From Hyperoplus lanceolatus (Eukaryota > Chordata > Actinopteri > Uranoscopiformes > Ammodytidae), in assembly GCA_026929865.2 (NCBI GenBank), contig CM049408.1:62001-126000 (forward strand): a DNA stretch of 64,000 bases, read 5' to 3'. This document shows positions 1-10,255 of this stretch, in pieces. Below the pieces are notes generated by a model that saw only the letters and a program-made list of their open reading frames with translations, was not told the DNA's origin and did not search any database. The stretch's first letter is position 1, and each line of letters opens with the position of its first letter. The translations under genes were made by a program, and so were the position numbers.

Positions 1-544
1 ATGCAGTAAGATAATGACCCAGAACACAACAAAGGAGTTAATCAGGGGCAATAAGTGGAAGGTTATAGACTGGCCAAGTCAATCTCCAGACTTAAACCCT
101 ATAGAGCATGCATTTTACCTGCCAAAGAGGAGACTTACGAGAGTAACCCCTTAACACAAACAACAACTGAAAGAGGCTGCGTTGAAAGCCTGGAAAAGCA
201 TCACAAAAGAAGAATGCAAAAGTTTGGTGATGTCAATGGGTCACAGGCTTGATGTTATTGCAAGCAAAGGATTTGCGACAAAATATTACGTTTTATTTAC
301 TTTAATTTATTTAAAGTCTATCTGTTCCAATACTTCTGCTCGCCTAAAAATGTGGTGTTCCTTTACAAAAAAATGCTATCTTCTAAGTTGTGTATCGGGT
401 CCAGATGTTAATACCTGGAAATTAAAGCTGAAATGTTGATCTATTGTCTCATATTCATCTTTTGGTGTCAAACCCAAATGTTTCCAGTCTACAGCAGAAA
501 TAAAGGAATTGGCCTCACCGTTCCAATACTATTGGAGGGGACTG
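1..544 (+). mobile_element. Tc1-like transposon, 3' end only
   Basis: Remnant of a Tc1/mariner transposon whose left part lies outside the window. Broken frames at about 13-280 keep transposase C-terminal signatures: a second-aspartate motif (NDPEHN-like), then SPDLNPIEHAF carrying the third catalytic residue, and the usual GFATKY-like carboxyl end. Stops and frameshifts interrupt it. The right terminal repeat ends in GGAGGGGACTG at 544, followed by the TA target dinucleotide. The remaining left part up to 640 shows no gene. Confidence 0.75.
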
Positions 545-886
545 TATAAGTCTATTAGAACTAAAATTGTGTAAACCATTCATACATTATTTAGTCTCTT
601 TTACTCATAGTTGTATATGGAATTTTCACAATTATAGTTACAGTATCTGACAAAAGTGAGTACACCCCTCACATTTCTTCAAATATTTCATTATATCTTT
701 TCATGGGACAACACTGAAGAAATGACACTTTGATACAATGTGAAGTAGTCAGTGTGTACAGCTTGTATAACAGTGTAAATTTACTGTCCCCTCAAAATGA
801 CTCGACACAGCCATTAATGTCTAAAGTGCTGGCAACAAAAGTGAGTACACCCCTAAGTGAAAATTGTCCAAATTGGGCCCAAAGTG

Positions 887-1174
887 TCAATATTTTGTGT
901 TGCCACCATTATTTTCCAGCACTGCCTTAACCCTCTTGGGCATGGAGTTCACCAGAGCTTCACAGGTTGCCACTGGAATCCTCTTCCACTCATTCATGAT
1001 GACATCAAGAAGCTGGTGGATATTGGAGACCTTGCGCTCCTCCATCTCCCGATGCCCCAAAGATGCTAAATAGGGTTTAGGTCTGGAGACATGTTTGGCC
1101 AGTCCATCAACTTTACCCTCAGCTTCTGTAGCAAGGCAGTGGTCATTTGGAGGTGTGTTTGGGGTTGTTATCAT
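887..1174 (-). pseudogene. Tc1 transposase C-terminal fragment (copy A, left arm)
   Basis: C-terminal part of a Tc1-type DDE transposase. Visible pieces include a degraded SPDLNPIEHLWG region, the NIHQLLDVIMNEWKRIP helix, and the end motif CEALVNSMPKRVKAVLENN. The segment bearing the third catalytic residue is damaged. Compared with copy C, the frame is broken at about 1075-1140. It reads outward into the left terminal repeat, so it is part of the inverted arm rather than an independent gene. Confidence 0.8.
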
Positions 1175-1248
1175 GTTGCAGAACTGCCCTGCGGCCCAGT
1201 TCTTTAAGGGAAGGGATCATGCTCTGCTTCAATATGTCACAGTACATG

Positions 1249-1480
1249 TGTTGCAACTTATAATGTAATAAAGACTCATAATGTAATAACGGCTCATAAT
1301 GTAATAATTTCAATGTAATAAAAGTTCATAATGTAATAATCGTCACATAATGTAATACAATCACGGACGCGTAACGTAATAAGGGCTTTGCGCATAATGT
1401 AATAACTTATTACATTAAGAACCTTATTGATACCGCTCATAATGTTATAACAGCTCATAATGTAATAATAGCACATATAG
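1249..1480. repeat. Left terminal inverted repeat with ATAATGTAATAA array
   Basis: The left terminal repeat contains about ten copies of ATAATGTAATAA or close variants. Starts are near 1260, 1278, 1296, 1310, 1328, 1347, 1371, 1394, 1439 and 1457, so the common spacing is about 18 bp. One inverted TTATTACATTA sits at about 1407-1417. Such arrays in transposon ends usually act as transposase-binding sites; that role is inferred here. Confidence 0.85.
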
Positions 1481-2573
1481 TGAGAAAAGTGTTGCATTAT
1501 CATAATGTTTACTTCTGCCATCCCTGCAGGAGTGGAAGGAAATGCTTTCACCTCTGTCTGTCTCTCAGCAAGATCACAAATTTCTGCAAACATGCTGGAA
1601 CATTAGCCAACTTAGATGCCATATACTGAACCTCGCTCCCAATAAGTGGCAGGCCTCATAAAATGGAAAAGAAGCCTTATTATCATCATCCTCCATGGGT
1701 CAAATCCATGGTATAAAGGCAACAACTGTATACTGACAACTAATGCACTTTTGGGCAAAGGTTTGTTTTTGAGTTTGACTATGATTTGTACATAGGTTGC
1801 GCTACAGTAACCAACTCAAAAGCTGTCAGGAGAAGAGGTTGGATTAGGGAAGAAGGAGGGGGACTGTAGTTCATGTAGTTTAATGTTCTTTGCTACAATA
1901 ACTAATAACTCCTGCAATGAAAACACATTTAAAATTGGACTTTTCAAAAAAGTCAGTGAACACTCTTTCCTTCCATACAACCTTAAAAAAAAAAAAATGG
2001 AGCAGTTTTTTTTGTTGGTCTTTAATCCCAATTTAATAAAGGCTTTTAAACATTTTCCTACTACTTACGTGAAATACATGATACAAGCAGCATAACATGT
2101 TAATTCAAACTTCTTTTATTTTGGAACTTTTGAACAATAACAAAGAAGTCATCAAAAACGTTGGAGATCTGAACATCAAATTAGTCTCACAATATCTACC
2201 AGCTATAAACAGTATGTGAGTCTAGAACAGACATAGGGATGTCATAGAAAACATGAACCAGCTCAAAGGCTCTTTAAATGTAAACACAGCCTGTGATAAA
2301 TTTAACTAAACAATATGCCTATAAACATGATCATAAATTATAGTTGCCAACAAAAACTAGAACTGCAAGCAGTTATTAGGGGGCCAAGCCTTCCGGCGCA
2401 ACTCGGGACCCGGGCGTCGCAGACCGCGGCGCCAACCGCTCACTTCACGGAATCCGGGAATGTAAAGTTTTTGAATGTGGGATGTTCGGTTTGGGAGTTA
2501 TAGACCAAAAAGCAAAGAAATAGCATAGAAATAGGCTACAGTGGATGAGGAGATATATACTTTTTGTGTTTTT

Positions 2574-3468
2574 GGCGCCCCCTTATGGCGACATTTTCCA
2601 ATTTTTTTGATGAACGCTAATAAGGGTAGCACCAACGTACGTCTAAAATTTGGACCTGATATGATGTACAGTTTTGGATTTATGAATACTTATAATAATA
2701 TATATAAGGAAGTAACAGTTAGCTAATTTTTAAATATTCAAAGTGCTCCCGTTTCATCATCGAAGGTCGTATCAAATTTCTTTCGAACAAGTTTTTTCCG
2801 TGTGGGTCAGAAGATGTTCTGTGCGAAGTTTGGTGTCAATTGTGCAAAAATTGTGGGAGGAGTAGCAAAAAGTCAGTTTTTGCGAAAAATCTATATATAC
2901 GCAAATGTTTTAGACTGTGGGATGTTCGGTGTGGGAGTTATGAGCAAAAAGAGATTGTCAACCTCTCCACTGTAAGAAATTGGAGAAGCTGTCATTCTCT
3001 CCACTGTAAGAAGGAACAAAAAAAAATCTAATTTTATTAATAAGTCCCGCCCACATTACTATTTCTTGGCCATATTTTTTATATAGACTCGGGTATGCCC
3101 CTTGATGGTTTCCCTTGAGTTTTAAGAAAATTCCTTTGGCCAATTAGGAGATATAAAAATTCCTCGTTTATGGCGCCCCCTTATGGAGAAATTTTCCGAT
3201 TTTTTTATTGAACGCAATTAAGGGTAGCACCAACATATGTCTAAAATTTGGACTTGATCCGACTTATACTTTTGGATTTATGAATATTTACGTACAAGGA
3301 AGTAACAGTTAGCTAATTTTCAAATATTCAAAGCACTACGGTTTCGTCATCGAAGGTAGTATCAAAATTCTTTTACATGATTTTTTTCCGTATGGGTCGG
3401 TAGATGTTCTGTGCAAAGTTGGGTGTCAATTGTCCAAAAATTGTGGGAGGAGTAGCGAAAAATAAGTT
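2574..3468 (+). repeat. Two direct copies of an AT-rich block, ~598 bp apart
   Basis: Blocks beginning GGCGCCCCCTTATGG at 2574 and 3172 share long stretches, including AGGAAGTAACAGTTAGCTAA and TTGTGGGAGGAGTAGC. They are internal duplications of the nested non-coding element, diverged by scattered substitutions. Confidence 0.8.
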
Positions 3469-3770
3469 TTTCAGTTTTTGCGATTTTGCGAAGAAATTAT
3501 ACGCAAATGGGCGTGGCCTATGCCAAAAGATGCAGCTGACTCCAGTGAATCTGTGTATATAAAGTTTTTGATTGTGGGAGTTTCGGTGCGGGAGTTATGG
3601 CCCCAAACGCGTTTTCTTTGGTGTAGCGCCACCTAGTGGCTGGCATGTCTGATTTTTTTTGTCTGCGTAGTCCGGACGGACCTGGATCTAGTCATGCAAT
3701 TGGCATGTCTGCACCCTTTACGGTTTGGGCTGTGCACACAGTTTTAGGGAGGTACAAATAATAATAATAA

Positions 3771-4089
3771 TCCTTACTAAAACAATAGGGTTCCCTGCCC
3801 AGCAGGGCTTGGGAACCGCATTGCTCTGCATAACGCGGTCCCAGCTCCTGCTCGGGCTTGGCCCCCTAATAATCCTTACTAAAACAATAGGGTTCCCTGC
3901 CCAGCAGGGCTTGGGAACCGCGTTGCTCTGCATAACGCGGTCCCAGCTCCTGCTCGGGCTTGGCCCCCTAACAATAATAATAATAAAAATAATCCTTACA
4001 AAAACAATAGGGTTCCCTGCCCAGCAGGGCTTGGGAACCGCGTTGCTCTGCAAAACGCGGTCCCAGCTCCTGCTCGGGCTTGGCCCCCT
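3771..4089 (+). repeat. Triplicated 97-bp terminal unit
   Basis: Three copies of one 97-bp unit lie at 3771-3867, 3873-3969 and 3993-4089, separated by short AATAAT-rich spacers. The unit begins TCCTTACTAAAACAATAGGG and ends TTGGCCCCCT, and it includes the short palindrome CCCTGCCCAGCAGGG. Only a few substitutions separate the copies, so the triplication is young or homogenised. Confidence 0.9.
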
Positions 4090-4144
4090 AATAAAGTCAA
4101 GGGGGCTCCATTTCTCAGTGGTCAGTGACTGTGCCAGTGATCAC

Positions 4145-4447
4145 TCAAATCACTTTATTTCTTCCAATGAATGTCTTTAATATGGAACCATCCAAAGGAA
4201 TCACGATCCATGCTGTAAACCACCTGGCATTTTGGCTGAAGAGCTGCCTGATGTTGGATGCAAGGCCACTATTACATCCAGCTGCTTTATATAACCTACA
4301 AATACCAATGCTACAGTCTTCATCCGTCACAATATTTAAACATTCCACCAAAGAATCACGTATACATTTTTTTGGTAGGAATGGCAGGGTTAGCTCTCTG
4401 AACAAGTTGGAAACTCTGTTGAAGGCGTCATATCCATCAAAAGGCAA
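4145..4447 (-). pseudogene. Frameshifted C-terminal tail of the OTU-domain protein
   Basis: A 100-codon open stretch beginning MPFDGYDAFNRV overlaps the end of the upstream reading frame near 4390-4450. The upstream frame ends in a parallel but shifted reading of the same bases, so this looks like the authentic tail reached through a frameshift. It has several cysteines and ends GRNKVI. No family recognised. It may instead be a separate small gene of the transposon. Confidence 0.5.
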
Positions 4448-5838
4448 TACTGGATAATGGTTGACAGTCCAATCAAAGGCAAATTAGGGCTAGCAATGAA
4501 GTCAGGGTCAGCAGGGAAGATATGTTTTGGCACTGTAGGACATGCAGAAGGAACAGTATCAGGGTCAGTGTAACGGACAGTTTGGAGGTCACCATGTAGG
4601 ACATCATTGGGATCACCATAAGGAACATCACATGAGTCACCATGTAAGACATCACTGGAATCTCCAGGAGGGTAATTGGTGGGGTCAGAGTGATGGTCAG
4701 AGTCAGGGTTTGAATGGTGGTCAGAGTCAGGGACAGGATCAGAGCCAGTATTATAAAGAAGCACCCTCTGCTTCTCTGCTCTCTGAATTCTTTGAATGAA
4801 TGGTCTGACTGGTTCATCAAGACTAACATAATGGTCACCACAACCTTCAGAAAAATGGCCTAGAATCAGCAATGGCAGACTTTCATCGTAGTGACCATGT
4901 GGGGATACTATTGTTGTTGCATCAACTCCAAGCGTTGACACAATCATAACCTGTACATTGAATATGGTGGATGTTCTTTGTAGAGTCAAATGATCACCAT
5001 ATGTACCACTGTGCTGCATGCTTTGCACATAGTCATCCCATTGCCCTTCCACAAAATTAGAAAGATTTATTCCATTCATGGCATGTGGGTGAAGCATTAG
5101 GTCTGATACAATTTCTTGCCTTAAAGATGTTGCAGACCGAAAAATTCCAAGTGAGGCAAGTTGGTCAACCATGGCAGCAAACTGGCAGCTGCCATCTGAA
5201 TTAGGGTCCAAACGAGTCCTGAAACCTAGTGATCCAAAGGATTCTAACCTCATTCCATGGGTGATGGGCTGTAACAACTGTATGCGTTGATGTTTTCTGG
5301 CCTTGTGCTCAGAACGCTGCTTCTCCCGCTCCCTTGAGACACTTGTCACATCACATACTGCAAACCATTTGATATGTTGATGGCCTGGGTTGCCTAGCAT
5401 TCGGAACTTGACTTTGTATTTCGACAGATCTGCATTTCTTTTGACAACTATACCTGGTATCAGAGCGTATCGTTTTGAAAATCTGGGACCTGTGCTGACC
5501 CTCACCAACACTTTGTCCTGTAAGTTGTAAACTGATGGTGGTGGATTTCCCCTTGATTTAATCGTACGTTTCATGCAACGCTCCGTATCCTTTAAAGCCC
5601 TCCTTCGTATCTTCCTGCGGTTTTTCTCAAACTTACTCATATTCTGTTCCAAGTCTTCAGGAACTGCATCAGAAACTGAGCCGGGGCTAGCATCACCTGT
5701 ATTGATGGATAAGTGAAGAGTCCTGATATTATTCTTCCGCCCATAATACACTTCAAATGGAGACATCCAGTTGAGAACCTCTTTTTTGTCCAGATTCATA
5801 ACTCTTGCATAATTTGGCATGTGCTGCCCAGTTAACAC
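4390..5838 (-). pseudogene. Integrase C-terminal region fused to an OTU cysteine-protease domain
   Basis: A 482-codon open segment. Residues about 7-35 (PNYARVMN...SPFEVYYGR) match the region after the catalytic core of Gypsy-type integrases. Residues about 100-145 look like the following SH3-like, GPY/F-type module (VLVRVS...VVKRNADLSKYKVKF). Residues about 205-342 form an OTU-like protease: DGSC at 215-218 supplies the Asp and the nucleophile Cys, and DHYVSL near 335-340 supplies the catalytic His. Residues about 360-430 are a degenerate Asp/His/Pro-rich repeat (SDHHSDP, DVLHGD units). OTU proteins cleave ubiquitin or ubiquitin-like conjugates; the role in a transposon is unknown. The natural start is lost: the segment continues in another frame into the integrase core upstream. 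Confidence 0.75.
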
Positions 5839-6304
5839 CTCCTCGTTTGAAATTCATACATGATTTTTCGACGTAGCACCTGGTGTGTTCTCTCAACTTT
5901 ACCTTGGCTCTGGGGTGGTATGGAGAGCTCTGAATGACTTTGACCTGATATGATTCCATCAGCTTCTGGACTGCACCTTTGAATTCTTTGCCCTGATCAT
6001 GCTGCAAAATGTTGGGTGGGCCATGTTCAGTGTAGATTTCAATGAGATGTTTAGCAATCTCTTTGCTCTCTTTGCTCTTCAGAGGGTGTAGCCATATGTA
6101 TCTGCTACACACATCAAGGATGGTTAGAATGTACCTATATCTAACGTTTCTATGCTTGACAGCCCATCTCCCCATGTCGCGAAGGTCGATTTGATGACGC
6201 TCTTGAACTTTTTTTAGCCCTGATCGGCTTGGGAATGGCCTTGTTTTGAAAAGTAGCTCTGCGAAGTTGATAGCGCCTGGACCTGTCCAATACCTTTTGC
6301 ACAT
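5753..6304 (-). pseudogene. rve-type integrase catalytic core, frameshifted
   Basis: An open stretch covering the DDE integrase core. HQIDL (residues 37-41) carries the first Asp, ILDVCSRYIWLHPL follows, and QHDQGKEF (101-108) carries the second Asp where SDNG is more usual. The HPRA/GKVER region with the third acidic residue is reached only after a small frameshift near 5905-5915. A second shift near 5830 leads into the OTU segment, and a third near 6200 leads to the N-terminal part. This copy therefore cannot make a continuous recombinase. The core would catalyse strand transfer of the element ends; its resemblance is to Gypsy-type integrases, as in Ginger transposons. Confidence 0.8.
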
Positions 6305-6677
6305 TTTGTGTACTGAAGCCAGAATACTTATCCTTTAGGTATTCGTTAAGTTTTCTGGCACCACAGCCCTTGGTCTCTTCAAGCCCTGTCTTCACAATGC
6401 CTTTGAAGCTTGCCTTTTTTGCCACCAATTTCCCATCGTATATCAACGTCTTGCCGTCTTCCAATAGCCTAAACAAGTGCTTATTCCTCCAGAGGCGAAC
6501 AAGGGCAGCGTGTTGGACCCTTGTCCTTTCTTTAACAGGAATGCCAAATTCTCCTCTCAGTGCTTTAACAATGACATCATATGTCTCATCATCCATTTCT
6601 CGACTTCCATGGCCTTGAATGTCACTAACCAAAAGGGCCAGTGTGAATAGGACCAAGATTGTCATGCCCAGTTTCAT
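6150..6677 (-). pseudogene. N-terminal part of the integrase
   Basis: Residues about 28-150 are basic (KALRGEFGIP, VRLWRNKHLF, KLNEYLKDKYSGFSTQNVQK) and lead directly into the integrase core in another frame, so this is the likely N-terminal DNA- or zinc-binding region. The first 22 residues are hydrophobic, like a signal peptide. That may be a true start, or an accident of using this ATG at 6677. Function beyond integrase N-terminus is not recognised. A poorly conserved promoter region, 6678-6860, precedes it. Confidence 0.55.
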
Positions 6678-6879
6678 TGTTCCTTTTCTGTGAATAAAAC
6701 AAAATTCAGTGAATCAGTAGACATTGAGGTGGGGTATGCAGAAACTCTTTATATTCAGCATCACTAGATTAATGTAAATATTTATTTTTAACAAATCATT
6801 TATGTAAATACATTTTAGGATGGTGTGTACCCCTACAAATAATTTGATAACAAAACTTCTTCTCAAACGCCAGTCCACA

Positions 6880-6966
6880 TCATACTTTTATGGTCCAAGT
6901 GGGACTTGAATCGGCAACCTTTAAGTCCCCTAGCCAAGTCCCTACGGACTGAGCTATTGCCGCCCC
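6880..6966 (-). repeat. tRNA-derived SINE head
   Basis: On the minus strand this reads like a degenerate tRNA: an A-box-like TAGCTCAGTCCGTAGGGAC and a B-box-like GGTTGCCGATTCAAGTCC about 30 nt later. Fish genomes carry SINEs with such heads. It lacks a clean acceptor stem and is not annotated as a functional tRNA. Confidence 0.6.
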
Positions 6967-6990
6967 AGCTAAAACATACAACACTATTAA

Positions 6991-7115
6991 AACAAACATC
7001 TTAATACACAAGAAATAGCTGCTAGCTAAAACACAAGAAATAGCTGCTAGCAGTGCTAGCTAAAACACAATAAATAGCTGCTAGCTGAAACACAAAAAAT
7101 AGCTGCTAGCTTAAA
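6991..7115 (+). repeat. Short tandem repeat of GCTAGCTRAAACACAA units
   Basis: Four or five degenerate units containing AAATAGCTGCTAGC and TAAAACACAA lie side by side. AT-rich sequence follows to the right terminal repeat. No gene is seen from 6970 to 7440. Confidence 0.7.
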
Positions 7116-7439
7116 CATACACATTATTCTACAAACATCTTATTAATACACATAATTTAAACAGATAAGGTGTATGGCTTGGTTTAACAAATATATATAT
7201 TGAACTTTAAAAGGTCACAACTAGGGCTGCTTACCTGCAAAAGTCACAGTAGAAGTGAGCACGGCGTTCTCAGAATCCCAATTAGTGGCTCAACTGTTAT
7301 TTCACATCAATAAAATGTGAGAGTGCAATTATTATTAATTAATAGTACTTGGTTTCACAAATTTAGTTTACTAATGCACTGAAGCCCATGCCTTTTGCTT
7401 TTACTTGCAGCTTTGTTTGAGAGGTTAAATTATTATTAT

Positions 7440-7667
7440 TAATCACTATATGTGCTATTATTACATTATGAGCTGTTATAATATTATGAGCGGTATCATT
7501 AAGGTTCTTAATGTAATAAGTTATTACAGTATTACATTATGCGCAAAGCCCTTATTACGTTACACGTCCGTGATTTTATTACATTATGAGACGATTATTA
7601 CATTATGAACTTTTATTACATTGAAATTATTACATTATGAGCCGTTATTACATTATAAGTTGCAACA
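7440..7667. repeat. Right terminal inverted repeat with TTATTACATTAT array
   Basis: Mirror image of the left repeat, ending GTTGCAACA. The same motif recurs with nearly the same order and spacing, with one short insertion (about 7526-7534). The palindrome between the two ends is near-perfect apart from small indels. Confidence 0.85.
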
Positions 7668-7673
7668 TACATG

Positions 7674-8112
7674 TTAGCATTCAATGAACTGTAGATCCCC
7701 AGTGCTGGCGGCACTCATGCAGCCCCAGACCATGACACTCCCACCACAATGCTTGACAATAGGCAAGACACACTTGTCTCTAGACTCCTCACCTGGTTGC
7801 CGCCCCATAATCTTAACACCATCTGAACCAGATAAATTAATCTTGGTCTCATCAGACCACAGGACATGGTTGCAGTAATCCATGTCCGTAGTCTGCTTGT
7901 CTTCAGCAAAATTTTTGTGGGGTTTCTTGTGCATCATCTTTAGAATAGGCTACCTTCTGGGACAACAGCCATGCAGACCAGTATGATGCAGTGTGTGGCG
8001 TATGGTCTGAGCACTGACCCACCCCTTCAGGCCCTTCAGCAATGCTGGCAGTATTCATATGTCTATTTTCCAAAGCCAACCTCTGGATATGATGCTGAGC
8101 ATGTGCAATCAA
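7674..8112 (-). pseudogene. Tc1 transposase central domain (copy A)
   Basis: The minus strand holds the transposase segment from the second HTH part (QRLALENRHMNTASIAEG) through the first catalytic Asp motif (LWSDETKI) to MVWGCMSAASTG. Frames shift at about 7935 and 8000. The N-terminal HTH that should come first is absent: immediately beyond 8112 the sequence is the inverted C-terminal arm. It continues leftward, past the integrase/OTU insertion, into 641-1248. Confidence 0.8.
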
Positions 8113-8183
8113 CCTTCGTAAACTGGGCTACAGGGCACTATTCCAACATGATAACGACCCCAAACACCCCTCCAAGACGACCA

Positions 8184-8907
8184 CTATATTTTACTGTCCC
8201 CACGATGTGCCGGTTGATCTCGCGATGCGCTGAGTCCAACATCTCTGGGACTGTTAACCAAACTGACAAAAATCACTCCGCTGCTCACTGCTTCACCTCT
8301 GTGTCTGTCTGTGTGTGTGTGTGTGTGTCTGACAGGTTTGCTGTGAGCGAGTCTCTTTGTAAGGGCAGCGATCTGCCAATCAGACACATACACAGTGTGT
8401 GAGGTCACGTTACTGTAGACAGAAATAAAGTGTGGATATACGCTCAGACTTAGGATAATAATAGCGGTGGCGATCTGGTCGCAGCCTAGCTTAGCCTAGC
8501 CTAGCTTTCCCATTGTACAACTTCCCCTGGGCAGAAATAGACTCATCCACTCTGCAAAATGAAGCGTGGGGGTACGCCATTCCTTTAATTTGGTGATTTT
8601 TACTGGACATCAGGCCCCCGTGGTTAATGTTAAACACACGTCCTTCAACTGCTAACATGGTTGCATGTTTAGAACGTAGGCTATGGAACGTCAAACGCCC
8701 CCTGTTCCGCAACAACAAGCTGGCCGCATTTAAACAGAGAGGCGGAACTGATTGTGTTGGTTATCTTACTACCCCCCGAGGTAGTAAAATTCCCATAACA
8801 ATCTCTCGCACCTTTCCTCCCTCCTTCCGCAACGGTCGCATTTATACAGCAGGGCGGAGGGCCGAAATTCCAGCATATTCCTGGCTTTCACTGGCTGTGT
8901 AAAAGGG
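8184..8907. other. Unidentified 724-bp segment replacing part of a Tc1 right arm
   Basis: The Tc1 sequence stops near 8183 and resumes at 8908 (TATTGACACTTTGGG). About 240 bp of expected coding sequence is missing and this segment stands in its place. It contains a short (GT)n at about 8308-8329, CTAGC-rich repeats (8488-8505) and a GC-richer part with AGGGCGGAGGG. No convincing gene or terminal repeats are seen. Confidence 0.5.
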
Positions 8908-9108
8908 GCTATTGACACTTTGGGTCCAATTTGGACATTTTCACTTAGGGGTGTACTCACTTTTGTTGCCAGCACTTTAGACATTAATGGCTGTGTGTCG
9001 AGTTATTTTGAGGGGACAGTAAATTTACACTGTTATACAAGCTGTAGACTGACTAGTTAACATTGTATCAAATAGTAATTTATTCAGTGTTGTCCCATGG
9101 AAAGATAT

Positions 9109-10255
9109 AAATGTATGCAGATGACACGGTCATCCTCGCACATGGAAAGAACAGATGTAAGGTGGCCGCCAAATTAACAGAAGCAATGGCCAAAATTTCT
9201 GATTGGCTCTCAAAGTCCTACCTGACACTCAACATCAGTAAAACAGCATGCATGTACTTTTATAATAGGAAAAATGGAAATCAGCCTGATATCATTGTTA
9301 ATGGAGAAAGGATCCAGACTGTTTCACATTTTAAATATTTAGGAATAACTGTGGACTCACAGCTCTTATTTAAGAAACATGTGAAGCAGGTGTGTAATAG
9401 AGTCAAATTCAATTTAAGGAATTTTAGGTACATCAGGAACCAGCTCCCTCTAGATGCAGCAAAACTTTACATGCACTCCATGATCTTTTCACACATCTCA
9501 TACTGTATTACAAGCTGGTCACAAACTGGAAAAACAACACTTGCTCCACTGCAAACACTTTACAAACAAACACTCAAGGTACTGGACAAAAAGCCATTAC
9601 GATATCACCACTGTAACATAATTCAAAGACATAATCTCATGACTTTTGATAGTTTTGTGTTTCTTGCGGATGTATGTTTAGTTTATAAAATAATGAATGA
9701 TTTGGCCGCTCCTCCATTAAATGAGTTTGTGTCACTGCGCTCAGACAATGGAAGGAGAACTAGAACGTCTAATAGAGGGGACTGTGTAGTACAGCACAGA
9801 TCCACTGAGTTTGGCATGTCTGCATTTTCAGTTAGAGCCACCAAGTCTTGGAACTCAGTACCAAGCGAGATAAGAGAGTGGAACACCTTTGCTGGTCTTA
9901 AATGTAAGATGAAGTCATGGCTGAAATCAACCCAAGCATGTACCCATCATGCATAGATTGTTTTCTTAATGTTGTGATGTTCTGTTTTCTTGGTGTCTTA
10001 CTGTTGTGATGTTGTTGTTGTTGTGGTGTCCTAAATGTTGTGATTTTATTGTTCGTATTGTGTTGTTGTGTTTTACTGTTGTGAAATTGTATGTTATTGT
10101 TTTTATACTTCAGTGTGAGGTTTCCCATCTTGACAGAGATGTAATACTCTGTTTCCTGCCCAGGGACTGCAGATGAAAATTAGCTTATAGCTAAATCTGG
10201 TACTGCTTATGTGCTGTACATTGTCCCTGTTCAATAAACAAATAAATAAATAAAT
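9109..10255 (+). mobile_element. 5'-truncated non-LTR retrotransposon in a Tc1 terminal repeat
   Basis: A LINE 3' fragment interrupts the right terminal repeat of Tc1 copy A between 9108 and 10256. It begins inside the reverse transcriptase at the catalytic box and ends in a short AATAAATAA tail. Both junctions carry ATATAA-like sequence, consistent with target-primed insertion. Clade not assigned. Confidence 0.8.
9111..9956 (+). pseudogene. Reverse transcriptase C-terminal part
   Basis: 281 open codons starting exactly at the RT catalytic box (YADDTVIL at residues 2-9). WLSKSYLTLNISKT, FKYLGITVD and the typical LINE C-terminal 'thumb' region follow, ending in a KSWNSVP motif. Everything upstream of the YADD box is missing, so it cannot make active RT. 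The frame is uninterrupted, which suggests a fairly recent insertion. No endonuclease or RNase H region is present. Confidence 0.85.

Larger units (their letters stand above)
2375..4092. mobile_element. Non-coding element with 16-bp inverted ends, nested in the integrase/OTU element
   Basis: Bounded by ATTAGGGGGCCAAGCC at 2375 and its exact complement GGCTTGGCCCCCTAAT ending at 4092. It holds two roughly 300-bp direct copies (2574-2872 and 3172-3468) of an AT-rich block containing GGCGCCCCCTTATGG, and ends in a triplicated 97-bp unit. No plausible coding frame is seen. A TTA/TAA target duplication is possible but overlaps the palindrome. Superfamily unknown. Confidence 0.65.
1249..7667 (-). 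mobile_element. Integrase + OTU-protease DNA transposon (Ginger/IS3EU-like), 6.4 kb
   Basis: A 6419-bp element with inverted termini starting TGTTGCAACTTATAATG. It is flanked by a perfect 6-bp duplication TACATG (1243-1248 and 7668-7673). The uninterrupted Tc1 copy at 12661-12680 has a single TACATG at this place, which proves the insertion. The minus strand encodes a broken protein with a basic N-terminal region, an rve-type integrase core, a Gypsy-integrase-like C-terminal region and an OTU cysteine-protease domain. Family knowledge: Ginger transposons carry Gypsy-like integrases, and I recall OTU domains reported in some; IS3EU elements make 6-bp duplications. Polintons also make 6-bp duplications, but no polymerase, ATPase or capsid gene is seen. 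Class assignment is an inference. Confidence 0.8.

Noticed and set aside
3718-4180. A 111-151-codon gene with repeated peptide units
   Set aside because: The frames exist on both strands because a 97-bp unit is triplicated. They are a by-product of the tandem repeat.
6612-6677. Secreted protein (signal peptide) starting at 6677
   Set aside because: The hydrophobic start leads straight into integrase-like sequence. The ATG choice is probably accidental or the N-terminus is degenerate.
1249-7667. Polinton/Maverick identity for the integrase/OTU element
   Set aside because: The 6-bp duplication fits, but the ends start TGTT rather than AG. The size is 6.4 kb, and no polymerase, packaging ATPase or capsid-like gene is visible.
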